This document shows, piece by piece, positions 22,120 to 31,476 of a stretch of 64,000 nt of DNA (position 1 is the stretch's first letter; each line of letters starts with the position of its first letter). The position numbers were made by a program, and so were the translations under genes. Under the pieces are notes generated by a model that worked only from the letters and a program-made list of their open reading frames with translations, was not told the origin of the DNA and did not search any database. This DNA comes from a virus. The stretch covers positions 1 through 64,000 of the IMG/VR virus record IMGVR_UViG_3300031344_000005; one strand, written 5' to 3'.

Positions 22120-22992
22120 ATGGCCATCAACGACACCACGACCCACTCCAGCACAGTTCGCGACGCCTACAACACCGGCATTCTGGGCAAAGAGTCCGAC
22201 GCCAGCCAGAAGGCGCCTCTGGGCGACATCCTCTCGGTGTTGCTCGACGTCGCCAACACGGCCGTCTCGGTTTCGGCCGTCACCGTCGGAACCGCCGTCA
22301 CCCCTACGCTCACGCCGACGGCAACGTCCGGGGCGACTGGGATCATCCCCACGGCAACTGCCGTAGTTACGGTCTCCGCTTCGTCGGTTTCAGTTGCGAC
22401 GGCGGTTTCGACGGCCGCCGTTGCCTACGCATCGCCCGATCAGACGATTCTGGCGAACCTGGCAAACGCCAACTACGTCTCGGTGAACCAGTGCGTGACC
22501 GACATCAAGGCTCTGATCACCAAGGTCAACGCCGCAGTGGTGGACATCAGCGCGACCGATGCCAAGCTGAGTGCGGTTCTGGTGGACCTCAGCGCCGCCA
22601 AGGTCGACAACACCGCACTGGCTGCGCAGGTCAATGCCGCGCTCGTCGACATCAAGTCGCTGCGAGCCTGTATGGCGGCCACCGCCGCCAACGGCACAAT
22701 GGGCGGCTGCACCGAGCCGAGCCTCACCGTGACGAGCTACCTCACCGGGACGCTGACCTACACGCCGTCATCGATCATCAGCATCCACGGCTACGGCACG
22801 ACCCCGGGCGTCCTGAAGCTCATCCGCGATCCGAACCACACGCTCTCGACTGGTGAAGTTTTTTGGGATGGCTATCGCGGTCTGAAGTTCTGCGCCGCCG
22901 ACCTCCTGACCACCTACGACGCCATCTACGCCAAGGCCGACAGCTCGCAGAAGGTGAGTTGCCTCATGGCCTCGATTGCGGACATCGTCTAA
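22120..22992 (+). CDS. Putative virion structural protein
   Basis: A 290-residue protein, preceded by GAGGAG. It has a long Thr/Val/Ala/Ser-rich segment (about 45-110), then helical heptad-like repeats with regularly spaced VDI/AALVDI phrases. A C-terminal beta domain with several cysteines follows. The composition fits a head fibre or decoration protein. It lies upstream of scaffold and capsid genes. No homologue is recognised. Confidence 0.5.
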   Translation: MAINDTTTHSSTVRDAYNTGILGKESDASQKAPLGDILSVLLDVANTAVSVSAVTVGTAVTPTLTPTATSGATGIIPTATAVVTVSASSVSVATAVSTAAVAYASPDQTILANLANANYVSVNQCVTDIKALITKVNAAVVDISATDAKLSAVLVDLSAAKVDNTALAAQVNAALVDIKSLRACMAATAANGTMGGCTEPSLTVTSYLTGTLTYTPSSIISIHGYGTTPGVLKLIRDPNHTLSTGEVFWDGYRGLKFCAADLLTTYDAIYAKADSSQKVSCLMASIADIV

Positions 22993-23014
22993 CCGACGGA
23001 GTCAGTAGCGCCAC

Positions 23015-23170
23015 ATGAAACCTTTCAGCGGGACACACGCCAACCTGAGATTCACTCAGGGCGCCTCTGTCCCGCGCAACGTGGCTCGATACCTTGCGTG
23101 CCCGCCCGTTGAAGTCGTCACTCGTGACGACGGCGACGATACAGCCGGTGACCGCGACGTAAACGAGTAG
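23015..23170 (+). CDS. Short hypothetical protein
   Basis: A 51-residue frame (MKPFSGTHANLRF...) ending 16 bases before the scaffold-like gene. There is no clear ribosome-binding site. The C-terminus is Asp-rich. It may be real, since it fills the gap neatly, but support is weak. Confidence 0.3.
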   Translation: MKPFSGTHANLRFTQGASVPRNVARYLACPPVEVVTRDDGDDTAGDRDVNE

Positions 23171-23186
23171 CTCCGAGGAGCGAGTC

Positions 23187-24041
23187 ATGCCGAACGAAAA
23201 CCAACCCGATCCGAATCAACCGCCAGCCCCAGGAACACCGCCAGTAAGCACTCCGCCCGTCGGAGCCGCACCTCCCGCCCCCCAGGGCAAGAACGTCATG
23301 ATCCCCCAAGCCGCATTTGACAAGCGAGTCGAGCAGGCGAAGAGAAGCGGTCGAACCGCCTACCAAGCCGAACTCGACGCGGCTGCCGTGGCCAAGGGAT
23401 ACGCGAACCACACCGCACTGATGGCCCACGTCGATGGGTTGCTCACTCGACGAGCCGCCGCGCCGAAGTCACCGCAGGCCCAGCCGCAGGGCCAGGCCAG
23501 CGGATCACCTCCTCCCCCGGTCCCGCCCAAGAACCGCAATGACCGCCAGGCCATGCAGCAATTCGAGCGAGACAAGGCGAGGGCGCAGCGCGAGCGAGAA
23601 CAGTCCGAACGACGATTGGCAGACGAGCAGAAGCGACGCCGCAGGGCCGAGCGAGAACGCGATGCCATCGAAGCCCGGTCCAACCTCGAACGCATTGCCG
23701 GCCGGTGTGGCGTCAAGGACGTCGACTACGCGATCCATCTGTACACCCAGCACTGCCAAGGGAAATCCGAGGACGAGCTGAGCAAGATGGACGAAGATAA
23801 ATTCTTCAAGGAGTTGCGGCAAGGACACCCCTACATCTTTGGGGAAACGGTCGTGCCCGCGACGACCGGGACCGTGGGAGCGCCCCCCGGCTCTCATGTA
23901 CCGCCATCGGCCGCGGGAACCGCAGCCGCTGCCGGGCAGGCCGGAACCATCGACGTTACGAAGATGAACAAGGAACAGTACCGCGAGTATAGGCGGAATC
24001 GCGGCTACGACCGACCGCTCCTGACAGGCAGAGCAAGCTGA
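23187..24041 (+). CDS. Scaffold-like protein
   Basis: A 284-residue protein directly upstream of the capsid gene. The N-terminus is Pro-rich. A long, highly charged coiled coil (about 115-170, REREQSERRLADEQKRRRRAE) follows, and the C-terminus is basic with KMNKEQYREYRRNRGY. This organisation and position are typical of phage scaffolds, which template head assembly and leave before DNA entry. GAGGAG lies ahead of ATG 23187. Confidence 0.65.
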   Translation: MPNENQPDPNQPPAPGTPPVSTPPVGAAPPAPQGKNVMIPQAAFDKRVEQAKRSGRTAYQAELDAAAVAKGYANHTALMAHVDGLLTRRAAAPKSPQAQPQGQASGSPPPPVPPKNRNDRQAMQQFERDKARAQREREQSERRLADEQKRRRRAERERDAIEARSNLERIAGRCGVKDVDYAIHLYTQHCQGKSEDELSKMDEDKFFKELRQGHPYIFGETVVPATTGTVGAPPGSHVPPSAAGTAAAAGQAGTIDVTKMNKEQYREYRRNRGYDRPLLTGRAS

Positions 24042-24086
24042 AACTGACGGCCAACAGCCGACGAACACCAACGAAAGAGGAAATCC

Positions 24087-25502
24087 ATGGACTTCTCAGT
24101 CATCCAACAGTCGCCCCAGGTCCGAGAACTGGTGCAGCAGAACGTGCTGCAGCGGGAGTTCAAGGACGCCCTGTACCCCCGCAATCTGTTCCGCGGCGAA
24201 GCCGAGCCGGTGGAATGGCCCGCCAACATCGGCGACAGCATGGTGTTCACCGGCCGCGGCCTGATGAAGCCGTCGACCAAGCCCTTGAAGCCCGGTGACG
24301 AGCCGCGGGCGAAGAGCGTCGAGTATGAACAGTGGTCCGCCCAGCTCCATCAGTGGGTCGGCCGCGCCCCGGACATCTCGACTGTGACCGACCTCGTGTC
24401 GATCGCGCGACTGTTCGTGAGCAACGTCCAGGCCCTCGGGTTGGATGCTGGCATGTCGCTCAACCGCATCGTACGCGATCGGTTGTACAACGCCGCGCTG
24501 AGCGGCCAGACGGTCGCGACAGTGACCGCGACTTCGGGCCACACCATCACGGTGGCGCGCTTGAACGGTTTCACGACCGCGCGGCGCCCCGACCTGTCGA
24601 CTGGATCGACGGTCAAGTTCGACACCGTGTCGAGCAACAACCCGCTGATCGCCTACACCAAGCACGCCTCCGGCGCCACGCTGACCCTCACCATCACGGG
24701 CTTCACCCCGACCTACACGGGCGACGAAACCGGGCCAGGCACCCTGACGGTTGCCGAAACCTTGAGCGGGAGCAACGTCACGGCGCGGGATCCGATCTGG
24801 ACCGCTGACGCCAGCTTCATCAACCGCGCGGGCGCTGGCCTGAGCGTCGATGCCGTCACGAGCACGGGCCACGGCTTCACGTTCGACCTGTACCGCAGTT
24901 CGGTGGGCCACATGGCGGACAACAACGTGCCGAAGATGTCTGACGGCTTCTACCACGCGCACTTCAACAACTACTCCAAGGGCCAACTGTTCAGCAGCGA
25001 CGAGAGCCAGCGGCTCTTGACCAGCTTGCCGGACTACTACTGGTACAAGGAGTTCACGATCGGCGAGGTGCTGGGTGGCCTGGTGTTCGAGGACACCGAG
25101 ACCCCGCAGGCGTCGAACGTCCAAGGTGGCACCTCCAACGTGTACGACGGCTCCGACACCGGCGAAGCGTTCGGCGGCGAGATGTACAACTACACCAGCG
25201 ACCTCATCCAACGCCCGATCTTCATCGGCGCCGAAGCGGTCTACGAATACTACCGGCCCCTCGGCGGTCTCGTGACTGAGGCCGGCGTCAACGGGCAGGT
25301 GGGTGAGTTCACCGGCCTGACCAACAACGGCATCGAGGTGAATGTGGATCGCGTGCAGGTCTACCTGCGAGCGCCCGTGAACGTGACGGGCGACATCGTG
25401 ACGTCGGTGTGGAAGAGCGTGATGGATTGGCCCTGCCGAACCGACGTGCTCACCGGCGACAGCGCCAGGTTTAAGCGGTGCGTCGTGGTGGAACATATCT
25501 AG
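24087..25502 (+). CDS. Major capsid protein
   Basis: A 471-residue protein after the scaffold gene, with AGAGGAAA upstream. The N-terminal arm (FSVIQQSPQVRELVQQNVLQREFKD), an E-loop-like region (EPRAKSVEYEQW) and a C-terminal VNVTGDIVTSVWKSVMDW fit a HK97-fold capsid subunit. Residues about 155-250 are Thr/Ser/Gly-rich beta sequence that could be an inserted surface domain. Assignment rests on position, length and composition. Confidence 0.75.
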   Translation: MDFSVIQQSPQVRELVQQNVLQREFKDALYPRNLFRGEAEPVEWPANIGDSMVFTGRGLMKPSTKPLKPGDEPRAKSVEYEQWSAQLHQWVGRAPDISTVTDLVSIARLFVSNVQALGLDAGMSLNRIVRDRLYNAALSGQTVATVTATSGHTITVARLNGFTTARRPDLSTGSTVKFDTVSSNNPLIAYTKHASGATLTLTITGFTPTYTGDETGPGTLTVAETLSGSNVTARDPIWTADASFINRAGAGLSVDAVTSTGHGFTFDLYRSSVGHMADNNVPKMSDGFYHAHFNNYSKGQLFSSDESQRLLTSLPDYYWYKEFTIGEVLGGLVFEDTETPQASNVQGGTSNVYDGSDTGEAFGGEMYNYTSDLIQRPIFIGAEAVYEYYRPLGGLVTEAGVNGQVGEFTGLTNNGIEVNVDRVQVYLRAPVNVTGDIVTSVWKSVMDWPCRTDVLTGDSARFKRCVVVEHI

Positions 25503-25543
25503 CGAAACGCGCGTCACAGCCTGAGAAGGAAATGTGCTTTTCC

Positions 25544-25592
25544 CGCGACTATCCCGACACGACGAGCGCACCGGCGCCACGGGATAGTCGCG
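25544..25592 (+). terminator. Long-stem hairpin downstream of capsid gene
   Basis: The arms CGCGACTATCCC (25544-25555) and GGGATAGTCGCG (25581-25592) are a perfect 12-bp match around a 25-base loop. CCTCAGTTTT follows, so there is a short T run. It may reduce read-through after the heavily expressed capsid gene or stabilise its mRNA end. Confidence 0.6.
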
Positions 25593-25600
25593 CCTCAGTT

Positions 25601-25616
25601 TTGCCCTTCGGGGCAA
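25601..25616 (+). terminator. UUCG-tetraloop hairpin
   Basis: TTGCCC-TTCG-GGGCAA makes a six-base-pair stem capped by the extra-stable UUCG tetraloop, followed by TTAAA. It sits eight bases beyond the larger hairpin. Together they look like a tandem terminator or RNA stabiliser. Confidence 0.6.
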
Positions 25617-26051
25617 TTAAAGGGCCTGGAGCTTCGGCTCGTAAACACACGCGGTCGTGTCGCTGTGTTCTGGCCCGCCGGCATGGTGGCGGCGCTTCGG
25701 TGCTTGCCCATACGAACGTGCCGGTTCATGTCCGCGCTGGTCGCCCGATTGTGACGGGATTGCGCTTGCCCGCTTTGGTCAGTGGACATTCGCGCCCATC
25801 TATGACGGCGAACTCAACCGAGCTTTGTGCTCTGGATGAGTTGTTGCGCGGCTATCGGGAGACGCCAACCCTGGCCCTTGGCCATGGAACCGCGTCGCCC
25901 TCTGGCGGCCCCACTTCTAGAGAGTGGTCGGTGGCTTCGGCCATGACTCTGGACTCGCGCTCAAGCAGATCCCATCAGCGTGGGTTAAACGCTGTCACTG
26001 CTAGTGCCTGAGTCCGGTGCCCCGCCTCTTTTTGACCAACAGGAGAATCCG

Positions 26052-26441
26052 ATGAGCCTGATGAGCGACAGAGCAGCAGCGAAGCAAAAGGATGCCAAGC
26101 CGGCGTCAGTGAAAGCTCAGGAACCGCCGGCCGCTCCGGTAGTCTCTCCTCCGCCACCCGTAGATCCGGTGGCAGCCTTCGCCGTGACGGCCGAGGAGTT
26201 CTCTGCCAAGGATGCGCCCATCGAAGCGCTCGACATCGTGGTGCCTCCGCCGGAGGCGCTAGCCCCGAAGGTCGCGCTTGCTCCTACCCGTCGCGTGCGC
26301 GTGCTGGCGGACGGCAAGGTGTTGCTGGGTGCTTGCATGCACAGATTCCGCGCAGGCAACGTTCTGGACGCCAATCAGTACGATAACCACGTGTTCGGCC
26401 AACTCCTGAAGGCCCTCAAGACGGAGCCGATCGAGAACTGA
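26052..26441 (+). CDS. Hypothetical virion-region protein
   Basis: A 129-residue protein from ATG 26052, with AGGAGAA upstream. The N-terminal half is Ala/Pro-rich and disordered. The C-terminal half (RRVRVLADGKVLLGACMHRFRAGNVLDAN) is beta-rich and resembles small head-completion or capsid-associated proteins. It opens the connector gene group. Confidence 0.5.
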   Translation: MSLMSDRAAAKQKDAKPASVKAQEPPAAPVVSPPPPVDPVAAFAVTAEEFSAKDAPIEALDIVVPPPEALAPKVALAPTRRVRVLADGKVLLGACMHRFRAGNVLDANQYDNHVFGQLLKALKTEPIEN

Positions 26442-26443
26442 CG

Positions 26444-26860
26444 ATGGCCCTCACGCTTTCAGAGAAGGCCCGTGTCCGCTACCACTTCGGCTATCCGAAT
26501 ACGTCGATGAATGCTTCTCTGTCGATTGGGATCCCGCTGGACACGCAGTTCATGTTTTTGCTGGACCGGGCGATGAACCTGATTCTGCCGGAAGCGGAAG
26601 AGACCGTGCGGATGCTGATCGGACGGCTCGACCAGACTGACGATGCGATCTTCCAATGCCAGCTCCGAATGCAGGTCAGCAAGGTCGACGGAATCGAACT
26701 GCGGGCCGACGAAATGGATGCGCTTGAAAACGCCTACTACGGGCAGGCCACGCGCCTGGCTGACATGCTGCACACGCCGCTGTACCCGTTCTCGGCTCGA
26801 TTCCAGGGCAGGGGCGGGGTGACGAGCGCGCCCCAAACCGGAATGGTCGCGAGGCACTGA
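26444..26860 (+). CDS. Head-tail connector-like protein
   Basis: A 138-residue helical protein. The start LTLSEKARVRYHFGYPN is one I associate with phage head-tail region proteins. Helices LDRAMNLILPEAEETVRMLIGRL and a C-terminal QATRLADML follow. Position after the capsid and before completion proteins supports a connector or adaptor role. Confidence 0.55.
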   Translation: MALTLSEKARVRYHFGYPNTSMNASLSIGIPLDTQFMFLLDRAMNLILPEAEETVRMLIGRLDQTDDAIFQCQLRMQVSKVDGIELRADEMDALENAYYGQATRLADMLHTPLYPFSARFQGRGGVTSAPQTGMVARH

Positions 26861-27252
26861 TGTCAACGCCCATCATCGTCAACCACGCAGGAGTCGCGGT
26901 CGGGACCAGCTCGGGCGGCTCGTTCGGCTGCGGCCCGTTCGACACCAGCTTCAACGCGACCTATGCGGCGCAGAAGAGTGGCCAGGACGATGTGGTGAGC
27001 GCGACCTTGGGGGCCCCCCTCGTGCTGCCCCTGGAGAACGTGGCGGGTGTTCGGGTGCTCATCATCAGCGTGAGCGGGAACAGCGTGACGTTGCTACTCA
27101 CCAGCGCGTCGGGCACCTTGCAGAAGATTCCGCTCAGCAGCGGGGGGATCATGATTTTCCACCAGCCGACCCTGGGCGACGAGTTCACGGCGATTGAAAT
27201 CGTCGGCAACGGCGCCACCGTCAGCTACTTCGTCGCGGGAGACCTCGCCTGA
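26860..27252 (+). CDS. Hypothetical structural protein
   Basis: A 130-residue beta-rich protein, coupled by TGATG to the previous gene. Ser/Gly/Val-rich strands (VRVLIISVSGNSVTLLLTSASG) suggest a small beta-sandwich, as in decoration or neck proteins. No specific family is seen. Confidence 0.45.
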   Translation: MSTPIIVNHAGVAVGTSSGGSFGCGPFDTSFNATYAAQKSGQDDVVSATLGAPLVLPLENVAGVRVLIISVSGNSVTLLLTSASGTLQKIPLSSGGIMIFHQPTLGDEFTAIEIVGNGATVSYFVAGDLA

Positions 27253-27845
27253 TGCTGCAGGATCGTACCAGCCCGAGCGACGTGAAGGCCGAAGTGCCGT
27301 CCCTGTCGGGGCAGGTGCATCCCGAGCCCACCGTCAGGCGCAGCCTGGCCGATTCCCTGGTGCCCGCCATTGACCGGATCCGTCAGATCAAAACGGACCT
27401 CGGCTTTTCGCCATATCGCGTCTTCTTGGTCCACTGGCGCTGGCCCGGCAAGCGCGGCATCGGGCGCCCGGTCGAAACCGCCCGGATCGAAATTCAGCCG
27501 ACCCCTCGTGTCCAGGACATGCTCAGCACGTCCTTCGGCGTCTCGGCGTTCGGCCTGACGGAGGGCGGTGGGCTGTTTGTCGACCGCATCAGCGCACGAT
27601 TCAGCGAGGCGGACCTGACGGGCCGCACGCCTGACCTGATGGACCCAGCGCGCCCGCAGACCAGCGCCAGCAACGCAGAGTTCTTCTGGGAGGTGCGGGA
27701 GACGCGCCGAACGACGCCGCCGACGAAGCCCCGCCGCTACGCCGTGAGCGGCGTTCCAATGCTCAACAAGACGGGCCTCCACTGGCGCGTCAACCTGACC
27801 AAGCAGGACACATCCTGCGAAGTCGAGCCCGAGGTGGCGTCGTGA
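27252..27845 (+). CDS. Hypothetical neck-region protein
   Basis: A 197-residue protein overlapping the upstream stop by one base. The centre (PYRVFLVHWRWPGKRGIGRPVE) and the C-terminal beta strands suggest a phage neck or stopper protein. It is coupled by GTGA to the next gene. The family is not recognised. Confidence 0.45.
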   Translation: MLQDRTSPSDVKAEVPSLSGQVHPEPTVRRSLADSLVPAIDRIRQIKTDLGFSPYRVFLVHWRWPGKRGIGRPVETARIEIQPTPRVQDMLSTSFGVSAFGLTEGGGLFVDRISARFSEADLTGRTPDLMDPARPQTSASNAEFFWEVRETRRTTPPTKPRRYAVSGVPMLNKTGLHWRVNLTKQDTSCEVEPEVAS

Positions 27846-28450
27846 TTCGCACGGTCCACATCCGCGACCTGGGCGGGTACGTGTCGAAGATGCCCAAGGA
27901 GCGCCACGCGGCGGCCGTGCGGGCCGTCCGCAGGTGCATGCGCAGCCGCGGGCGAGTCATCGTCAACGAGGAGATCAATGCGACGAAGCCACGGCCGCCC
28001 GTCGACCGCCGCACCTACGCGAACTCCTGGGAGACGCTAGCGATCGACGATGGCTGCCGCATCTATTCGACAGATCCCAAGGCGTCCGTCATCGACCGCG
28101 GCCGACGTCCTGGCTTCGGAATCGGCCGGGCCGGCATCGAGGCCCTGATGGGCTGGGTCCACCGGCACGGCATGGATACCGTGAGCCACCCGGCAGCCCA
28201 GCGAGTTTCTCAGCGGCAGATGTTGCAGCGGGCACTCGGTCAGCGCGTGATGACCCTCAGAGCCGCCAAGAGCGAACAGGTGGGAGCGGCTGCCCGTTCC
28301 ATCGCGTACGCCATCGCGGCCGCCATCAAGAAGCGCGGTCTGTGGATGCCCAAGGGTCTGCAGGTATTCGCTCGCGCCAGCAAGCGCATCGTCGAGGAGT
28401 GCCGAACGGCCGTTCGGCGGGCTATCGCGGGCGCTGAGGGGGGCAACTGA
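27842..28450 (+). CDS. HK97 gp10/Mu gpG-like tail completion protein
   Basis: A 202-residue basic protein from GTG 27842. The features NSWETLAI, a Gly-rich loop (RRPGFGIGRAGIEALMGWVHRHG) and a long C-terminal basic helix match the usual layout of HK97-gp10-like neck proteins. These sit between head and tail and help join them. It is a moderate-confidence structural analogy. Confidence 0.55.
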   Translation: MIRTVHIRDLGGYVSKMPKERHAAAVRAVRRCMRSRGRVIVNEEINATKPRPPVDRRTYANSWETLAIDDGCRIYSTDPKASVIDRGRRPGFGIGRAGIEALMGWVHRHGMDTVSHPAAQRVSQRQMLQRALGQRVMTLRAAKSEQVGAAARSIAYAIAAAIKKRGLWMPKGLQVFARASKRIVEECRTAVRRAIAGAEGGN

Positions 28451-29151
28451 TGTACGCCTCCCAATTCTTTCCCTTGGCCATCTGCGACGTGCGGGACGCC
28501 TGCGCGTTGGCTCTCAGTCGGGTCATCGAGGCCATTGACACTACGATTGGCGGCCAGCGCATCAAGTTCAACCACGTGTTCGATGAGTGGCCGACTCAGG
28601 ACGACAAGTACGACCCACCGGCCGCCTGCGTGATCGCACCTCCCGAGTGGGAATACTCGGACAGCGGCGAGCCGAAGCTGTTGGAGGACACGGTTCAAAG
28701 CTTCACTACGGGCGCGGATGACCCGCCGTCCTACGGACTCTACAAGACGGCCGAAATGCTGGACCAGTTCGGGCTGCAGATTCGGGCAGGAAGCGCCGCC
28801 ATGCGGTCCATGCTGAAGCTGGCCGTCGAGGACGCCTTTCAGCTTCGCGAAGCCGCCATGTACCCCCTGAGACAGCGGTACGGCCTGCAGTTGGATCTAC
28901 CTGAGTATTGGGGACTGACCGCACGCGCATCGCTGCTCAAGGGCAGCAACACCGATTCCGAGGACGCGGCCATGCGAAATCAGCGCGAGGCTTCGTTCGT
29001 GATTTCCATGCAGGCCCCCAAGGTGCAGCTCATGGCCATCTGGCCGATGAGCATCACCGTTACCGAGAAGACCTTCACGGGCGATGGGCGGCTCATCAAT
29101 AGCGCCACCATCAAGCCCAGCGACGATCCGCCAACCATGACCAGGAGCTAA
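28450..29151 (+). CDS. Tail terminator-like protein
   Basis: A 233-residue protein directly before the sheath gene, where tail terminators usually lie. It has alternating strands and helices, including IKFNHVFDEWPTQD and FVISMQAPKVQLMAIWP. It is longer than many terminators. The role is inferred from position. Confidence 0.45.
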   Translation: MYASQFFPLAICDVRDACALALSRVIEAIDTTIGGQRIKFNHVFDEWPTQDDKYDPPAACVIAPPEWEYSDSGEPKLLEDTVQSFTTGADDPPSYGLYKTAEMLDQFGLQIRAGSAAMRSMLKLAVEDAFQLREAAMYPLRQRYGLQLDLPEYWGLTARASLLKGSNTDSEDAAMRNQREASFVISMQAPKVQLMAIWPMSITVTEKTFTGDGRLINSATIKPSDDPPTMTRS

Positions 29152-29154
29152 CCC

Positions 29155-30993
29155 ATGTTCATTTACCGCACAACCACGATGCCGACCCTGGCGAAGCTCA
29201 CGGAACTGGAGCGCATCGTCGCCGTCGACGGCGCAGGTCCCAACCAACCAGTGAGCGGCGGAACCGTCCGCGCTTGCGCGGTGGGCGAGTGCCTGCAGGG
29301 GCCGTTCGTTCCTACGGTGGTCAACGCCCCCAGCGACATCGAGAACTACTTCGTTGGCGACCGCACCCGGTTCGCTCTGCTCAGCCAGAGCGGGTTCGAC
29401 CCCGCGACGGCCGTGCAAGACGGATCCGGCGTGACGTTCGACGGCAACGTCTGGGCCGAACTGAAGGGCAAGACGTTCAGCGGGCTTGTGATTCAGCGGG
29501 TCGACTGCGACATGGTGACGGCGACGGCGTCGGTCACGACCAAGGCGTTCGTCGCCTTCACGCTCACGGTGAACTCCGCCGACTACACGACGGTCAGCAA
29601 CGTCCAGTATACCAACAAGGACATCGTGATTCCGTCGGGAACTCGGTTCTCCGATGCGGCCAACGTCGTGATCGCAACCTCTCAGCAGATCACGATCCCA
29701 ACTGGAACCATCATCACGACTGGCGCGCTGGCGCTTGCCATCAGCTTCACGCAGAACGCAGCGTCGGGCGCTCTGACGTACGTTGCCTCGGGTGCAACGA
29801 CTGGCGCCACCTGTTTTTTCGTCAAGGGCACCACGAAGGCCATCGCCGGCATCAATACGGCAGTCGACGTCGTGTTGCCAGGCGTGAACGCCGGCACGGT
29901 GATTGCGGCTTCTGGTGTGTCGACCATCAACATCACACCCGCCGCCACCGCCATCTTCGCCCCGACGGGCGGCGGGGCGGCTCCGAGCGGCGACACCCTG
30001 TCCAACCGCATCATCCTGAACTACCCCGCAGCCATCACGAAGACGCTGCCGGGTGTGGCGGCCACGAACGACATCGTGGCCATCTGGTCGGCTCGCAACT
30101 ACCAGTCCAGCACGGCAGACACCGGCAAGACCATGCGGGCGAACCTTTGGGCCAACGCCATCGCAGCGAGTACCACAGGCCGTGGGCGCGCCGCCTGTGT
30201 GACGGGTGCTCCAGTGGTGGGAATCACCGCGAGCGACCAGACGACCGCCAAGGGCCTCTACGAGGCAATCATCGGCACCACCGACACCATCACGGGCGCC
30301 GACGCAGACCGCTACTGGCTCAGCGGTCCCTACATCCAGGTCTTCAGCAGCGAGCTGAACGCCGACATCGTCATCAGCGTCTGTGGCACCCGGGCCTGCA
30401 TGAAGGTCAATCTGGCGAACGCCGGCAAGTCCGAATACCAGACGAGCGTGGGGAGCCCGGAGAACGACAGCATCCAGGCCGTCGACGCCCAGGAGCCCTG
30501 CTTCGCCGCCAACCCGATGGTCGAGGCGGACTTCACCGCCATGAAGGCCGCGGGGGTCGCGTGGTTCGTGAAGGATCGTACGGCCGGCTGGTGGTTCTAC
30601 AGCGGCGTGACGGGCGCGAATCGCATCACCTACCAGAACCGCGTGTCCGACAACCGCCGCAGCTTTGCGGACGAGATCCAGGACATGATCTTCGGGCTCG
30701 GGACGCCGTACTCGAAGAAGCCCGGTACGCCACAGCGAGCCGACTCCTACATGCAGGACATCACGGCATATGTGGACATGCTGGTGAAGCCTCCGATCGG
30801 TGACAGCCGTGCCATGGCGGCCACTGTGCTCGACGGCGCGGCGGCGGGCAACAGTCAATATCTCAACGCCCACGGCGTCTATCTGTTCGAGACCGACGTG
30901 GCGATGTACGGCGACATGAACGCCATCGTCATCAAGACCATGATCGGTCCCAACGTCATCATCAGCCAGGCCACCTCTCAGGCCGGCACGTAA
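29155..30993 (+). CDS. Contractile tail sheath protein
   Basis: A 612-residue protein. The C-terminal third has sheath-like phrases: MKAAGVAWFVKDRTAGWWFYSGVTG, NRVSDNRRSFADEIQDMI, and a final LFETDVAMYGDMNAIVIKTMIGPNVI strand. An inserted Thr/Ser/Ala-rich beta region (about 125-280) could be an exposed domain on the sheath surface. The next gene is tube-like, as in all contractile tails. It contracts to drive the tube into the host envelope. Confidence 0.82.
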   Translation: MFIYRTTTMPTLAKLTELERIVAVDGAGPNQPVSGGTVRACAVGECLQGPFVPTVVNAPSDIENYFVGDRTRFALLSQSGFDPATAVQDGSGVTFDGNVWAELKGKTFSGLVIQRVDCDMVTATASVTTKAFVAFTLTVNSADYTTVSNVQYTNKDIVIPSGTRFSDAANVVIATSQQITIPTGTIITTGALALAISFTQNAASGALTYVASGATTGATCFFVKGTTKAIAGINTAVDVVLPGVNAGTVIAASGVSTINITPAATAIFAPTGGGAAPSGDTLSNRIILNYPAAITKTLPGVAATNDIVAIWSARNYQSSTADTGKTMRANLWANAIAASTTGRGRAACVTGAPVVGITASDQTTAKGLYEAIIGTTDTITGADADRYWLSGPYIQVFSSELNADIVISVCGTRACMKVNLANAGKSEYQTSVGSPENDSIQAVDAQEPCFAANPMVEADFTAMKAAGVAWFVKDRTAGWWFYSGVTGANRITYQNRVSDNRRSFADEIQDMIFGLGTPYSKKPGTPQRADSYMQDITAYVDMLVKPPIGDSRAMAATVLDGAAAGNSQYLNAHGVYLFETDVAMYGDMNAIVIKTMIGPNVIISQATSQAGT

Positions 30994-31002
30994 GGAGCTA
31001 CC

Positions 31003-31449
31003 ATGGCGACTGACTATCGAGTTCTCGGCCGAGACACGAACATCCGGATCACCCAGAGCGGTATCCTGCTGACCGAGATCACGGCCATCAAGAATCTGGA
31101 CTTCGGGCCCGAGTTGACTTTGCTGTCCGAGGGCTTCCTGGGCGAGTCTGCCGAGCGCCACCGGGAAGTCTTCAAGTCGGTGGACGTCAACTTTGTCGTC
31201 GAACCCGAAGGCGAGTCAATCTTCCAACTGCAGTATGCGATCTACCAGCGGGCGCGAAGCGGCCAGGCGAACGATCTGCAGATCAACCTGGGGTACAGGA
31301 TTCAATTCCCGTCCGGGACCATCTTCCGCATGACCCTGCCGGACCTGCGGTTCAGCGACCCCGGCAAGCTCGCGAACGCGGGCCGCGAGTCGTTCCTCTC
31401 GCAGTCCTTCGCGGCCAAGACCGACCGCTACATTCCCAACTTCACCTGA
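31003..31449 (+). CDS. Tail tube protein
   Basis: A 148-residue beta-rich protein immediately after the sheath, of the normal tube length, with AAGGAG upstream. The sequence (LLTEITAIKNLDFGPELTLLSEGFLGE... and VNFVVEPEGES) matches the small tube fold. It forms the inner channel for DNA passage. Confidence 0.75.
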   Translation: MATDYRVLGRDTNIRITQSGILLTEITAIKNLDFGPELTLLSEGFLGESAERHREVFKSVDVNFVVEPEGESIFQLQYAIYQRARSGQANDLQINLGYRIQFPSGTIFRMTLPDLRFSDPGKLANAGRESFLSQSFAAKTDRYIPNFT

Positions 31450-31476
31450 TCCCCCAACCCGACATAGGAGGCCACC

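Larger units (their letters stand above)
25503..26051 (+). other. Non-coding gap after the capsid gene
   Basis: About 550 bases lie between the capsid gene and the next clear gene. The left part holds two stable hairpins (25544-25592 and 25601-25616). The rest has only weak open frames. One of 60 residues from GTG 25657 to 25839 is Cys/Trp-rich but has no ribosome-binding site. I see no RNA gene I can name. It could contain a decayed gene or an untranslated regulatory RNA. Confidence 0.5.

Noticed and set aside
24096-25616. A 506-residue minus-strand frame under the capsid gene.
   Set aside because: It lies antisense to the capsid gene and has shadow-frame composition. No promoter or ribosome-binding site supports it.
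28897-31161. A 754-residue open frame on the minus strand under the sheath and tube genes.
   Set aside because: It is antisense to well-supported sheath and tube genes. Its Arg/His/Gly-rich composition is typical of the opposite frame in high-GC DNA.
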